From NCBI RefSeq assembly GCF_020216025.1, contig NZ_JAIWNC010000005.1:186001-250000 (forward strand): a DNA stretch of 64,000 bases, read 5' to 3'. The translations under genes were made by a program, and so were the position numbers. This document shows, in pieces, positions 9,374 through 18,540 of the stretch (the first letter of the stretch is position 1; each line of letters starts with the position of its first letter). The notes below the pieces were generated by a model. It was given only the letters and a program-made list of their open reading frames with translations. It had not been told where the DNA came from and searched no databases. Origin of the DNA: Jidongwangia harbinensis (GTDB taxonomy: Bacteria > Actinomycetota > Actinomycetes > Mycobacteriales > Micromonosporaceae).

Positions 9374-10015
9374 TCAGCCGCGGATCGGTGACCTCGTCCG
9401 GCGGGTTACTCCGAGTCCTCGGCGGGCCATCCCATGCAGGGCGAACAGTGCGCACCCTGCCAGAACCGGCATCAGCGCCGGGTGTACCAGCACGGCCAGC
9501 ACCACGGCCACCAGGATCACTCCGGCCGTCGCCGCCACGGCCGCCGGGCGGGCCGCCGCCGTCTGCCGGAGCGCGGCCCGCCAGCCCCGGTGCGGGGCCG
9601 AGCCGAACGCGGCCAGCAGCAGCCCGGCGTAACCGGCCGCGACCACCATCAGCGTCGCGGTCAGCGCGGTCAGCACCCGGCCGCCGGGGACCACGCCCCG
9701 GTGCAGGGCGAGCAGGTTCAGCACCAGCAGCAGGGCTCCGGCCGTGCCGGCCAGGCCGGGCAGCAGGCTCCGGCGGAACACCCGCCACGATGCGGCGGGG
9801 GTGGGCCACCGGTCGTACTCCAGGAAGTGATGCATGGCGGCGCTCCCGGCCGCGGCCGCGGCGCCGGCGGTGACCACCGGTAGCGCCGCGGCCGTCGTCA
9901 CGATGCCGAGCAACGCCACGTCCGCGGCCAGCCGCACGGTGTCCCGCCACGACGGCCGCACCACTCCCGGCCGAGGTCGCCGCCCGGCCAGGACGTCGTG
10001 ACGGACCGTACTCAT
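9374..10015 (-). CDS. YesL-like (DUF624) membrane protein
   Basis: A 213-residue protein with about five hydrophobic segments and the hallmark VTTAAALPVVTAGAAAAA of the DUF624/YesL family near its N-terminus. YesL-like proteins sit beside carbohydrate ABC importers in many Gram-positive bacteria; their role is not settled, perhaps helping assembly of the importer or sensing. Here it is the last gene of the importer operon and its ATG overlaps the upstream permease stop by 4 bp (10012-10015), which fixes the start and says it is co-translated. Low identity to named proteins is expected for this family. Confidence 0.75.
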   Translation of the reverse strand: MSTVRHDVLAGRRPRPGVVRPSWRDTVRLAADVALLGIVTTAAALPVVTAGAAAAAGSAAMHHFLEYDRWPTPAASWRVFRRSLLPGLAGTAGALLLVLNLLALHRGVVPGGRVLTALTATLMVVAAGYAGLLLAAFGSAPHRGWRAALRQTAAARPAAVAATAGVILVAVVLAVLVHPALMPVLAGCALFALHGMARRGLGVTRRTRSPIRG

Positions 10016-10887
10016 CCCTTGAGTCCGCTGGTGTTGATGCCCTCGACGAGCATCCGCTGGAACGCCACGAAGAAGAGGAACACCGGGACCAGCGACAGCA
10101 GCGACATGGCGAACATCGGGCCGACCGCGCTCTCGCTGGTCGAGTCGATGAACAGGGTCAAGGCCACCGGGACGGTGTAGTCCTCCAGATCGGACAGGAA
10201 GACCAGTTGCCGGAAGAAGTCGTTCCAGGTCCAGATGAAGGAGAAGATCGCGGTGGTGACCAGGGCCGGGCGGCTGAGCGGCAGGATGACGTACCGGAAG
10301 ATCGCGAACGTCGAGGCGCCGTCGATCTTCGCGGCCTGGTCCAGTTCCCGCGGGATGCCGCGCATGAACTGCACCATCAGGAAGACGAAGAACGCCTCGG
10401 TGGCGAGGAACTGCGGCACCAGCAGCGGAAGGTACGGCCAGTCCCCGCCGACCCAGCCCAGCGACCGGAACAGGATGTACTGCGGCACGATCAGAACGTG
10501 ACCGGGCAGCAGCAGCGTGCCGATCATCACGGCGAACCACACGCCGCGCAGCCGGAACCGGAGCCGGGCGAACGCGTACGCGGCCAGCAGGCAGGACACC
10601 GCGTTGCCGACCACGGTGAGCAGCGCGACCATCGCGCTGTTCAGAAAGAACCGGCCGAAGTTCACGTCGAACTTGCGCCAGCCGTCGGCGAAGTTCGACG
10701 GGGTGAACTCGCGGGGCAGCAGGCCGATGTTGTCGGCGATCTCCTGCGGTGACTTGACCGAGGTGCCCACCATCCAGGCCAGCGGATAGAGCACCAGCGC
10801 GAGGATGGCGATCAGGACCAGCAGACGAAGGAGGGGCCGGGCCTTCAGTCGTTTCAAGGGCGGCGGCGGGGCGGTTGGATGGGGCAC
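10012..10887 (-). CDS. Carbohydrate ABC permease, MalG type
   Basis: One of two channel subunits of a CUT1-type sugar importer. The 291-residue protein has six membrane segments and the EAA loop, here QAAKIDGASTFAIFRYVILPLSRPAL, that docks on the ATPase. The GTG at 10887 shares one base with the stop of the upstream permease (TAGTG), which supports this start over any internal codon. No ATPase gene is in the operon; CUT1 systems in actinobacteria usually share a genome-wide MsiK-like ATPase, so that is the likely partner. The setting with uronate enzymes suggests uronate-containing oligosaccharides as cargo. Confidence 0.93.
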   Translation of the reverse strand: MPHPTAPPPPLKRLKARPLLRLLVLIAILALVLYPLAWMVGTSVKSPQEIADNIGLLPREFTPSNFADGWRKFDVNFGRFFLNSAMVALLTVVGNAVSCLLAAYAFARLRFRLRGVWFAVMIGTLLLPGHVLIVPQYILFRSLGWVGGDWPYLPLLVPQFLATEAFFVFLMVQFMRGIPRELDQAAKIDGASTFAIFRYVILPLSRPALVTTAIFSFIWTWNDFFRQLVFLSDLEDYTVPVALTLFIDSTSESAVGPMFAMSLLSLVPVFLFFVAFQRMLVEGINTSGLKG

Positions 10888-11870
10888 TACTGCTCCCCGG
10901 CGTCGGAGTAGTGGACCCAGATCCGGCCGGTGCTGAACAACCCGACCGTGATCAGGCCGATGGTCAGCAGGAACACCCAGGCCATCGCGGACGCGTAGCC
11001 CATGTCCAGCTCCACGAAGCCCTTGATGTAGAGGTTCAGCGTGTACATCAGGGTGGAGTCGACCGGGCCGCCGGTGCCGTTGCTGAGCACGAAGGCGGAC
11101 GTGAAGCCCTGGAAGCCGTTGATGGTCTCGAGCACCAGGTTGAAGAAGATGACCGGCGACAGCATCGGCAGCGTGACGTTGACGAACTGCCGCCAGGCGC
11201 CGGCGCCGTCCACCGAGGCCGCCTCGTACAGCTCGACGGGCACCTGTTTGAGACCGGCCAGGAAGATCACCATGGGCGCGCCGAACTGCCAGATCGCCAG
11301 CAGCATCAACGTCTCCAGCGCCCAGCGCGGGTCGTTCACCCAGGGCGCGCCCTCGACGCCGAACACCGCGAGCAGCGAGTTGAACGCGCCGTCCCGGTTG
11401 AACATGCTCACCCAGACGATGGCCAGCGCCACGCTCCCGCCCAGCAGCGACGGCAGGTAGAACAGCCCGCGGAACAGGCCGACGCCGCGGAACACCCGGT
11501 TGAGCAGCAACGCCACGCCGAGCGCGGCGGCCAGCTTCAGCGGTACGGCGATCAGCGCGAACGTCACGGTGACCTGGACCGAGTGCCAGTACGACGGATC
11601 GGCGGTGAACATCCGCCGGTAGTTGGCCCCGCCCACCCACTCGACCTCGGACAGCGGGGTGAGCACGTCGTAGTTCGTGAAGCTCAGATACAGCGAGAGC
11701 AGCATCGGGACGGCCGTGATGAGCATCAGCCCGAGCAGCCAGGGAGACAGGAAGACGTAGGCCGCCAGTCCCTCGCGTTGCCGGCCGGCGCCGGGTCCCC
11801 GCTGTCGTCCAGCGGGTCCCCGGCGCGCGGGCGGTACGCGATGGTCAGCCGGGCGTACCGTGCTCACCAT
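10887..11870 (-). CDS. Carbohydrate ABC permease, MalF type
   Basis: The second channel subunit, 327 residues, with six predicted helices beginning AAYVFLSPWLLGLMLITAVPM and the docking loop EAASVDGAGAWRQFVNVTLPML. An Arg/Pro-rich cytosolic leader of about 40 residues precedes helix 1, which is longer than usual but common in high-GC genomes. The ATG at 11870 follows the binding-protein stop by 11 bp with a GAGG just upstream. Works with the permease at 10012 and the binding protein at 11882. Confidence 0.92.
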   Translation of the reverse strand: MVSTVRPADHRVPPARRGPAGRQRGPGAGRQREGLAAYVFLSPWLLGLMLITAVPMLLSLYLSFTNYDVLTPLSEVEWVGGANYRRMFTADPSYWHSVQVTVTFALIAVPLKLAAALGVALLLNRVFRGVGLFRGLFYLPSLLGGSVALAIVWVSMFNRDGAFNSLLAVFGVEGAPWVNDPRWALETLMLLAIWQFGAPMVIFLAGLKQVPVELYEAASVDGAGAWRQFVNVTLPMLSPVIFFNLVLETINGFQGFTSAFVLSNGTGGPVDSTLMYTLNLYIKGFVELDMGYASAMAWVFLLTIGLITVGLFSTGRIWVHYSDAGEQ

Positions 11871-11881
11871 CGGTGGCCGCC

Positions 11882-13219
11882 TCAGCCGATCGCGGCCCGC
11901 GCGGCGGTCACGAACGCCGCGGCACCCTGGGCCGGTGTCCGGCGGCCGTACTGGACCTCCTCGGCCGCCTTGATCAGCTCGGCGCGTACCTTGCTGTGCC
12001 CCTTCAGCGGCACCTGGGGCGACGGGCCGAACGTCGCGCCCAGCTCGTTCTCCACCTGGATGGAGAGCTTCATGGCGGGATCGGTGACGCTCTCCGACAC
12101 CGCCTTGCGGATGTCCAGATTGGACGGCAGGCCCCGGTCGGTGCCCAGGATCCTGCCGGCCTCCGGGTCGTTCGCCAGGAAGTTGATCACGTCGACCGCG
12201 GTGTCGCGGTGCGGGCTGCCGCGGAACACCGAGAGGTACATCGACGCGCGGGCCCACTGGGCGCTCGGATCGCCGGGGTACGCCACGACGCCCAGCTCGC
12301 TGTCGGTGTTCTTCTTCAGCTCGGGCATCTGATTGGCCCAGACCCACGAGGTGGCCGCCTTGCCGGTGACCACGAGCTGCTTGCTGATGTCGGTCTGGTT
12401 GCCCTCGTGGATGACGTCGGCGGTGGGCGTGGCACCGCGGTCCCGGGCACCCTTCCACAGCTGGAACCAGGCGGTGACGTCCTGTTCGGTGAAGCCCAGC
12501 GCCTTGTCCGCGTACAGATCCTTGCCCTGCTGGCGCAGCCACACCCAGAACGCCTTGTAGTCCGCGCTGGGGTCCTGGGTACCGGGCACCTTGGCGGTCT
12601 GCGACACCTTCTCCGCCCAGGCGATGTGGTCCGCCCAGCTCATCCCGGTGGTCGGCGCGGGCAGCTTGTGCTTGTCCAGCAGCGTCTTGTTGTAGACCAG
12701 GCCCTGGGTGTTCTCCCCGAACGCGACGCCGGCCAGCTTGCCGTCGACGACGCCGTACTTCCACAGGCTCTCCGGGAACCTGGAGAGGTCCAGCCGCTTG
12801 TCCCCGGCGTACGGCGTCAGGTCCAGCGTGACGTTGCGCGCGGCGTACTCGGTCAGGAAGTTGTCGTCGATCTGGAAGATGTCCGGTGCGTTCCCGCCCG
12901 CGGTGAGCGTGGCCAGCTTGTCGAAGTAGCCCTGGTTGGCCTGCCAGGTGGTCTTGAACGTGACGTCGGGATGTTTCCGGGAGTAGAGGTTCAGGGCCTG
13001 TTCGGTCAGTGCGGCGCGGCTGTCCGCGCCCCACCAGAAGATCGACAATTCGACCTTGCCGGAGTCACCGGAACCGGCGTCGTCGCCGCAGGCGGCGGCG
13101 CCGAGGACAAGCGGCACGGCCAGCGCCGCGGCGAGCAGCCGGCGCCGGGTTGGACCAGGGGAGGTACGGTGGTCGCGCGTGGTTCGCGCACCCGCCGTAA
13201 TCGTTGTTGCGGGGTGCAT
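11882..13219 (-). CDS. Extracellular sugar-binding lipoprotein
   Basis: Captures the sugar outside the membrane and hands it to the two permeases downstream. The 445-residue precursor has a twin-Arg-like charged start (TRRRLLAAALAVP) and lipobox LGAAAC, so it is a lipoprotein. The mature part follows the family-1 binding-protein pattern: KVELSIFWWGADSRAALTEQALNLY, FQIDDNFLTEYAARN and a closing DVINFLANDPEAGRILGTDRGLPSN block. AAGGAG lies 8 bases before the ATG. It is 5 bp downstream of the lacI-type gene, so regulator and importer form one transcript. The ligand is inferred from context to be a uronate-containing oligomer. Confidence 0.92.
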   Translation of the reverse strand: MHPATTITAGARTTRDHRTSPGPTRRRLLAAALAVPLVLGAAACGDDAGSGDSGKVELSIFWWGADSRAALTEQALNLYSRKHPDVTFKTTWQANQGYFDKLATLTAGGNAPDIFQIDDNFLTEYAARNVTLDLTPYAGDKRLDLSRFPESLWKYGVVDGKLAGVAFGENTQGLVYNKTLLDKHKLPAPTTGMSWADHIAWAEKVSQTAKVPGTQDPSADYKAFWVWLRQQGKDLYADKALGFTEQDVTAWFQLWKGARDRGATPTADVIHEGNQTDISKQLVVTGKAATSWVWANQMPELKKNTDSELGVVAYPGDPSAQWARASMYLSVFRGSPHRDTAVDVINFLANDPEAGRILGTDRGLPSNLDIRKAVSESVTDPAMKLSIQVENELGATFGPSPQVPLKGHSKVRAELIKAAEEVQYGRRTPAQGAAAFVTAARAAIG

Positions 13220-13224
13220 GACAC

Positions 13225-14277
13225 TCACTCCTTGGCGTAGGAGGCGACACCGTCGAGGGCGGGAGCGATCACGTTGCCCGGGTCCGCAGGGCTGTGCGGA
13301 CCCGGGCCCTGCCCGGTCGAGTCGCGGATGACCAGTTCGGTCTGCAGGTTCACCTGTGCGGTGGTACGACGGTCGTCGCCGTGCGCGAGGAGCATGTCGA
13401 CGGCCGCCCGGCCCGCGGCGGCGGCAGGTGTCGCCACCGTGGTCAGCTTGGGGCGGATGAGGCGGCTCAGCGTGATGTCGTCGATGCCGACCACGCTGAC
13501 GTCCCGCGGCACCCGCACGTCGCGGGACTGCAGTCCCTCGATCAGGCCGATGGCCATCAGGTCGTTGTAGGCGAGCACCGCGGTGACACCGGTCCGGATC
13601 ACCTGTTCGGCGACGGCCATGCCACCGTCCTCGGTGGGCGGGTTGGGTCCGATGACGGTGAGTTCGGTGCCGGCGGCGCGGGCGGCGGCCACCGCGGATC
13701 GCCGGATCTCCCGGCTGGTCCATGAGCCGCGCGGGCCGGCGACCAGGGCGATCTCGGTGTGCCCGAGGCCGGTCAGGTGTTCGACCGCGAGCCGGGCACC
13801 CTGGGCGACGTCCATCACGACGGCCGGCAGGCCGGGGATCTGCCGGTTGACGACGACCAGCGGCACCTCGCGACTGAGCTGTTCGATCAGGCTGTTGCTC
13901 ATCCGGGGGCTGCACAGCAGCACGCCGTCCACCTGCTTGGCCAGCGCGCGGACGAGTTCCTCCTCGACCGTGGCGTCCTCATTGGTGTCGGCGATGAAGA
14001 TGTGGTGGTCGCGCTGCCGTGCCTGGCTCTCCGCCGCCTTGATCAGCGGCGGGAAGAAGGGGTTGGCGATGTCGGCCACGATCAGGCCGATGTTGTAGGT
14101 GCGCCCGGTGATCAGCGCGCGGGCCGCCCGGTTGGGCCGGTAACCCAGCATCTCGGCGCAGGCCAGCACGCGGCTGCGGGTCTCGGCATTGACCAGATGC
14201 GGCGCCGAGAAGGTCCGGGACACCGTGGAGATGTGCACTCCGGACTCGCGGGCGACGTCGCGAATGGTGGCTGGCAC
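13225..14277 (-). CDS. LacI-family repressor of the uronate locus
   Basis: Transcription factor that most likely controls both divergent operons. The N-terminal helix-turn-helix is IRDVARESGVHISTVSRTFS with the hinge region GYRPNRAARALITG; the periplasmic-binding-like core follows (YNIGLIVADIANPFFPPLI). The GTG at 14277 is chosen because GGAAGGGA lies 8 bases upstream and the HTH then starts at residue 4. Two palindromes with TGCAAA arms lie in the 230-bp intergenic region, one before each operon. It is a close paralogue of the LacI protein at 56823: both keep ANPFFP, KQVDG(V/L)(V/L)LCSPRMS and related blocks. Confidence 0.93.
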   Translation of the reverse strand: MPATIRDVARESGVHISTVSRTFSAPHLVNAETRSRVLACAEMLGYRPNRAARALITGRTYNIGLIVADIANPFFPPLIKAAESQARQRDHHIFIADTNEDATVEEELVRALAKQVDGVLLCSPRMSNSLIEQLSREVPLVVVNRQIPGLPAVVMDVAQGARLAVEHLTGLGHTEIALVAGPRGSWTSREIRRSAVAAARAAGTELTVIGPNPPTEDGGMAVAEQVIRTGVTAVLAYNDLMAIGLIEGLQSRDVRVPRDVSVVGIDDITLSRLIRPKLTTVATPAAAAGRAAVDMLLAHGDDRRTTAQVNLQTELVIRDSTGQGPGPHSPADPGNVIAPALDGVASYAKE

Positions 14278-14333
14278 GCTGGAGTCCCTTCCCGCGCGGC
14301 TGTGTGGCACCCGTCACTGTGGAGACCCATTAA

Positions 14334-14347
14334 TGCAAAGGGTTGCG
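14334..14347. promoter_or_regulatory. Candidate LacI operator, lacI side
   Basis: TGCAAAGGGTTGCG, an imperfect copy of the perfect site at 14474. It lies 57 bp upstream of the LacI start and 140 bp from the second site, a spacing that would allow looping between the two promoters. Confidence 0.5.
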
Positions 14348-14473
14348 GTGCTGTCAACGGTCGATGTTTCGGCTCCCTTATCGCCGCGAATCCGCACCAT
14401 GTCGGCATCCGCACAAGTTGGCTCAAGACGGACGGAACTGTTGACCCGGCACAGCTCTCGTGGCAAGTTTCGC

Positions 14474-14487
14474 TGCAAAGGTTTGCA
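14474..14487. promoter_or_regulatory. Candidate LacI operator, catabolic side
   Basis: TGCAAAGGTTTGCA is a perfect palindrome of 6-bp arms around GG, the size and form of a LacI-family half-site pair. It ends 21 bp before the GTG start of the first catabolic gene, where a bound repressor would block transcription. Confidence 0.65.
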
Positions 14488-14508
14488 CCGTCGATGGCGG
14501 GAGGCCGG

Positions 14509-15861
14509 GTGTCGACAGAACCCACTGACGGACGGCGGCGGTACGCCCTGATCGGCGCCGGAGCCCGCGCCGAGATGTTCCTGCGCGCCGTCGCGATCGA
14601 GCACGCCGACCGGGCCCGGCTGGTCGGCCTGGTGGACGTCAACCAGACCCGGATGGACGTGCACAACCGCTGGCTGACCGCCGCCGGCGCGCCCGCCGTG
14701 CCGACCTACCCGGCCACCGGCTTTACCCGGATGCTGGCCGAGCAGCGGGTCGACGAGGTGGTGGTCACCACGGTGGACCGCACCCACGCCGACTACGTGG
14801 TGGCCGCGCTGGACGCCGGCTGCGACGTGATCACCGAGAAGCCGATGACCGTCGACGTGGACGGTTGCCGGCGCATCCTGGCCGCGGTCGACCGGACCGG
14901 GCGCCGGGTCTCGGTGGCGTTCAACTACCGCTTCAAACCGGTGCACGAGACGGTCCGCCAGGTGCTGGCGTCCGGTGAGATCGGCGAGATCGGGTCGGTG
15001 CACTTCGAGTGGCTGCTCGACGTCCGGCACGGCGCCGACTACTTCCGCCGCTGGCACCGCGACAAGGCGAACTCCGGCGGCCTGCTGGTGCACAAGTCCG
15101 GGCACCACTTCGACCTGGTCAACTGGTGGCTGGGCGGGGCGCCGCGGGAGGCGTACGCGATGGGCCGGTTGTTCTTCTACGGCGAAGCCGGCGCCCGCCA
15201 CGGGTACGCCCGCGACTACCCACGGGTGCACGGCAGCCCGGCGGCCGCGGACGATCCGTTCGCGCTGCACCTCGCGGACAACCCCCGGCTGCGCGAGCTG
15301 TACCTGGACGCCGAGTCCTCCGACGGCTACCAGCGCGACCTCAACGTCTTCGCCCCCGGGGTGAGCATCGAGGACGACATGGCCGTGCTGGTGCGCTACG
15401 ACACCGGCGCCACGATGACCTACCACCTCACCGCGTACGCGCCCTGGGAGGGCTACCGCCTCATGGTCAACGGCAGCCGCGGCCGGCTCGAACTCGAGGT
15501 GGTGGAGAACGACCACGTCAGCGCGGCCGGCGCCGGTGAGCTGACGGGTGCCGCCGTGCACGGCGAGGCCGAGGCCGCCGAACAGGGCTGGGCGTCGCTG
15601 ACCGTCCGGCCGTTCTGGGCGCCGCCGCGCGAGGTGCCGCTGCCGCCGGCCACCCGCGGCGGACACGGCGGCGCCGACGAGCGGATGACCGCAGTGCTGC
15701 TCGGCGCGCAGACCGACCCGCTGGCCCGCTCGGCCACCGCCCGCGACGGCGCGCTCGCGTTGCTGACCGGCCTGGCCGCCAACCGTTCCATGGAGACCGG
15801 CGCCCCGGTGCGCGTCGCCGACCTGCTCGACCTCAACTCCGTCCGAGGTGTTCATGTCTGA
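14509..15861 (+). CDS. Gfo/Idh/MocA-family dehydrogenase
   Basis: NAD(P)-dependent sugar dehydrogenase of about 450 residues. The Rossmann start is RRYALIGAGARAEMFLRA and the family EKP motif is in CDVITEKPMTVD; HKSGHHFDLVNWWLGG supplies the catalytic-histidine region. The C-terminal half is longer than simple inositol dehydrogenases and resembles uncharacterised plant-polysaccharide locus enzymes. The GTG at 14509 has GGGAGG 4 bases upstream; an ATG at 14494 is possible but has no ribosome site. It heads a five-gene catabolic operon and overlaps uxaC by 8 bp. The substrate is unknown; a uronate, aldose or lactone is likely from context. Confidence 0.87.
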   Translation: MSTEPTDGRRRYALIGAGARAEMFLRAVAIEHADRARLVGLVDVNQTRMDVHNRWLTAAGAPAVPTYPATGFTRMLAEQRVDEVVVTTVDRTHADYVVAALDAGCDVITEKPMTVDVDGCRRILAAVDRTGRRVSVAFNYRFKPVHETVRQVLASGEIGEIGSVHFEWLLDVRHGADYFRRWHRDKANSGGLLVHKSGHHFDLVNWWLGGAPREAYAMGRLFFYGEAGARHGYARDYPRVHGSPAAADDPFALHLADNPRLRELYLDAESSDGYQRDLNVFAPGVSIEDDMAVLVRYDTGATMTYHLTAYAPWEGYRLMVNGSRGRLELEVVENDHVSAAGAGELTGAAVHGEAEAAEQGWASLTVRPFWAPPREVPLPPATRGGHGGADERMTAVLLGAQTDPLARSATARDGALALLTGLAANRSMETGAPVRVADLLDLNSVRGVHV

Positions 15862-17257
15862 CCTGCTGTTTCCGGCCGAGCCCGGCCGGCGCGACCTGGC
15901 CCGCCGGCTCTACTCGCTGGTCCGCGACCTGCCGCTGATCTCGCCGCACGGTCACGTGGACCCCGGCCTGCTGGCCGACGACGAACCGTTCGGCGACCCG
16001 GCGCGGCTCCTCGTCGTGCCCGACCACTACCTCACCCGGATGCTGCTGAGCCAGGGCATCCCGCCGGACCGGCTGGGCGTGCCGAGCCGGGACGGCACGC
16101 CGGTGGAGCAGGACCCACGGGCGATCTGGCGGCTGTTCGCGGAGAACTGGTACCTGTTCCGCGGCACCCCGTCCCGGCTCTGGCTGGAGCGCACGTTCGA
16201 CACCGTGTTCGGCGTGACCACCCCGCTGAACGCGGACACCGCCGACGAGGTGTACGACGCCGTCGCGGCCCGGCTGGCCGAGCCGGAGTTCCGCCCGCGG
16301 GCCCTGTTCGAGCGGTTCAACATCGAGGTGCTGGCCACCACCGAATCGCCGCTGGACGACCTGTCCCGGCACGCGAAGCTGGCCGCCGACGGCTGGGGTG
16401 GCCCGGGCGGCCGGGTGGTCAGCACGTTCCGCCCGGACGACGTGGTGGACATGGAGTTCGACGGGTGGGCGGAGAACGTGGCCCGGCTGGGCGAGATCGC
16501 CGGCGAGGACACCGGCACGTACCCCGGCTATCTGGAGGCCCTGCGGTCCCGCCGGCAGGCGTTCATCGCGGCCGGCGCCACCTCGTCCGACCACGGACAC
16601 CCCACCGCGCGCACCGTGGCGCTGACCACGGCCGAGGCGACCGCGCTGTTCGAGCGCGGGCTCGCCGGGACCGCGGACGCCGCCGACGCGGAGACGTTCC
16701 GGGCGCACATGCTGATGGAGTTCGCCCGGATGTCCATCCAGGACGGTCTGGTGATGCAGCTGCACCCGGGCGCGGTCCGCAACCACAACCGCAGCCTGTA
16801 CGCCCGGCACGGCCGCGACGTCGGCGGCGACGTCCCGCAGGCCACCGGGTACGTGCACGCACTCGCCCCGCTGCTGGAGGCGTACGGCAACGATCCGCGC
16901 CTGCGGGTGGTGCTCTACACGCTCGACGAGGACACCTTCAGCCGCGAGCTGGCCCCGCTGGCCGGCGGGTACCCGGCGCTGTACCTGGGCGCGCCGTGGT
17001 GGTTCCTGGACGCACCGGACGCACTGCGCCGGTTCCGCGAGGCGGTGACCGAGACCGCGGGCTTCTATAACACCGCCGGGTTCGTCGACGACACCCGGGC
17101 GTTCTGTTCCATCCCGGTCCGGCACGAGGTGGCCCGCCGCACCGACGCGGCGTACCTGGCCCGCCTGGTCGCCGAGGGCCGCCTGCCGTTCGACGAGGCC
17201 GCCGAGACCATCGCCGATCTCGCGTACCACCTGCCGAAGAAGGTGTTCAAGCTGTGA
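15854..17257 (+). CDS. uxaC: Uronate isomerase
   Basis: Converts D-glucuronate to D-fructuronate, and D-galacturonate to D-tagaturonate, the first step of bacterial hexuronate breakdown. The 467-residue protein belongs to the amidohydrolase superfamily and carries the metal-binding His-x-His in LISPHGHVDP, the conserved ENWYLFRGTPSRLW stretch, and FEVLATTESPLDDL-like and GAPWWFLDAPDALRRFRE blocks typical of UxaC. ATG at 15854 is preferred (GAGGTG upstream) and overlaps the dehydrogenase stop by 8 bp; a GTG at 15848 is also in frame. It overlaps the next gene by 4 bp. Confidence 0.94.
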   Translation: MSDLLFPAEPGRRDLARRLYSLVRDLPLISPHGHVDPGLLADDEPFGDPARLLVVPDHYLTRMLLSQGIPPDRLGVPSRDGTPVEQDPRAIWRLFAENWYLFRGTPSRLWLERTFDTVFGVTTPLNADTADEVYDAVAARLAEPEFRPRALFERFNIEVLATTESPLDDLSRHAKLAADGWGGPGGRVVSTFRPDDVVDMEFDGWAENVARLGEIAGEDTGTYPGYLEALRSRRQAFIAAGATSSDHGHPTARTVALTTAEATALFERGLAGTADAADAETFRAHMLMEFARMSIQDGLVMQLHPGAVRNHNRSLYARHGRDVGGDVPQATGYVHALAPLLEAYGNDPRLRVVLYTLDEDTFSRELAPLAGGYPALYLGAPWWFLDAPDALRRFREAVTETAGFYNTAGFVDDTRAFCSIPVRHEVARRTDAAYLARLVAEGRLPFDEAAETIADLAYHLPKKVFKL

Positions 17258-18540
17258 CCCGGATTCTCGCCGTCGACGTCCACGACGTCCGCTTCCCCAC
17301 CGCCGCGGCCGGCGACGGTTCGGACGCCGTCAACCGGGGTGACTACTCCGCCACCTACGTCGAGCTGAAGACGGACGGGCCGCTGGCCGGCGCCGGCTTC
17401 ACGTTCACCAACGGCCGGGGCAACGAGATCACCTGCGCGGCGGTACGCGCCCTGGCGCACCACGTCACCGGCCGGACCCTGGACGAGCTGATCTCCGCTC
17501 CGCTCGCGTTCTCCCGCCGGCTCACCGCCGACGAGCAGCTGCGCTGGCTGGGCCCGGAGAAGGGGGTCATCCACATGGCCGCCGGCGCGGTCGTCAACGC
17601 GGTCTGGGACCTGCGCGCCAAACAGGCCGGGAAGCCGCTGTGGCGGCTGCTCGCCGAACTGCCCACCGACGAGCTGGTGGCCTGCGTCGACTTCCGGCAC
17701 ATCAGCGACGCGCTCACGCCGGCCGAGGCGGCGTCCATCCTGGACAAGGGCCTGGCCGGCCAGCAGGAGCGCCTGGAGGTGATCCGGCGGGACGGCTTCC
17801 CGTCGTACACCACCTCGGTGGGCTGGCTCGGCTACCCGGACGACAAGGTCCGCGGCCTGGCCCGGGCCGCCTACGCCCAGGGCTGGCGGGCGATGAAGAT
17901 GAAGGTCGGCGGGGACATCGCCGACGACGTCCGGCGGGCCGGCCTCATCCGCGCCGAGATCGGCCCGGAGGCGCTGCTGATGATGGACGCCAACCAGGTG
18001 TGGGACGTCGACGAGGCGATCGCGAACATGTCCCGGCTGGCCGCGGCGGACCCGTACTGGATCGAGGAGCCCACGCACGCCGACGACGTCCTGGGCCACG
18101 CCCGGATCCAGCGCGCGGTGGCCCCGGTCCGGGTGGCGACCGGCGAGGTCGCGGCGAATCGGGTGATCTTCAAGCAACTGCTGCAGGCCGGGGCGATCGG
18201 CGTGATGCAGGTCGACGCATGCCGGGTCTCCGGGGTCGGCGAGGTACTGGCCGAGCTGCTGATGGCGGCGAAGTTCGGCGTGCCGGTCTGCCCGCACGCC
18301 GGCGGGGTCGGGCTGTGCGAACTGGTGCAGCACCTGGCGATCTTCGACTTCCTGCGGATCGGCACCTCGCTGGACGGCCGGATGATCGAGTACGTCGACC
18401 ACCTGCACGAGCACTTCACCGACCCGGTACGCACCCGGGACGGCCGGTACCTGCTGCCCGAGCAGCCCGGGTACAGCGCCACCATGCGGCCCGCGTCGAT
18501 CGCCGAGTTCGCCTTCCCGGACGGGCCGGCATGGCGATGA
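17254..18540 (+). CDS. Enolase-superfamily acid-sugar dehydratase, L-fuconate dehydratase-like
   Basis: Removes water from an acid sugar to give a 2-keto-3-deoxy acid. The 428 residues match the L-fuconate dehydratase/ENOSF1 subgroup in length and motifs: KMKVGG (catalytic Lys), LMMDANQVWDVDEA (metal Asp), YWIEEPTHADDVLGH (metal Glu), VATGEVAANR (third metal Glu) and CPHAGGVGLCELVQH (catalytic His). It has an unusual place: between uxaC and a fructuronate-reductase gene, exactly where a mannonate dehydratase would be expected. It may therefore act on mannonate, or process fuconate released from the fucosidase locus. GTGA overlap with uxaC. Confidence 0.85.
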   Translation: MTRILAVDVHDVRFPTAAAGDGSDAVNRGDYSATYVELKTDGPLAGAGFTFTNGRGNEITCAAVRALAHHVTGRTLDELISAPLAFSRRLTADEQLRWLGPEKGVIHMAAGAVVNAVWDLRAKQAGKPLWRLLAELPTDELVACVDFRHISDALTPAEAASILDKGLAGQQERLEVIRRDGFPSYTTSVGWLGYPDDKVRGLARAAYAQGWRAMKMKVGGDIADDVRRAGLIRAEIGPEALLMMDANQVWDVDEAIANMSRLAAADPYWIEEPTHADDVLGHARIQRAVAPVRVATGEVAANRVIFKQLLQAGAIGVMQVDACRVSGVGEVLAELLMAAKFGVPVCPHAGGVGLCELVQHLAIFDFLRIGTSLDGRMIEYVDHLHEHFTDPVRTRDGRYLLPEQPGYSATMRPASIAEFAFPDGPAWR

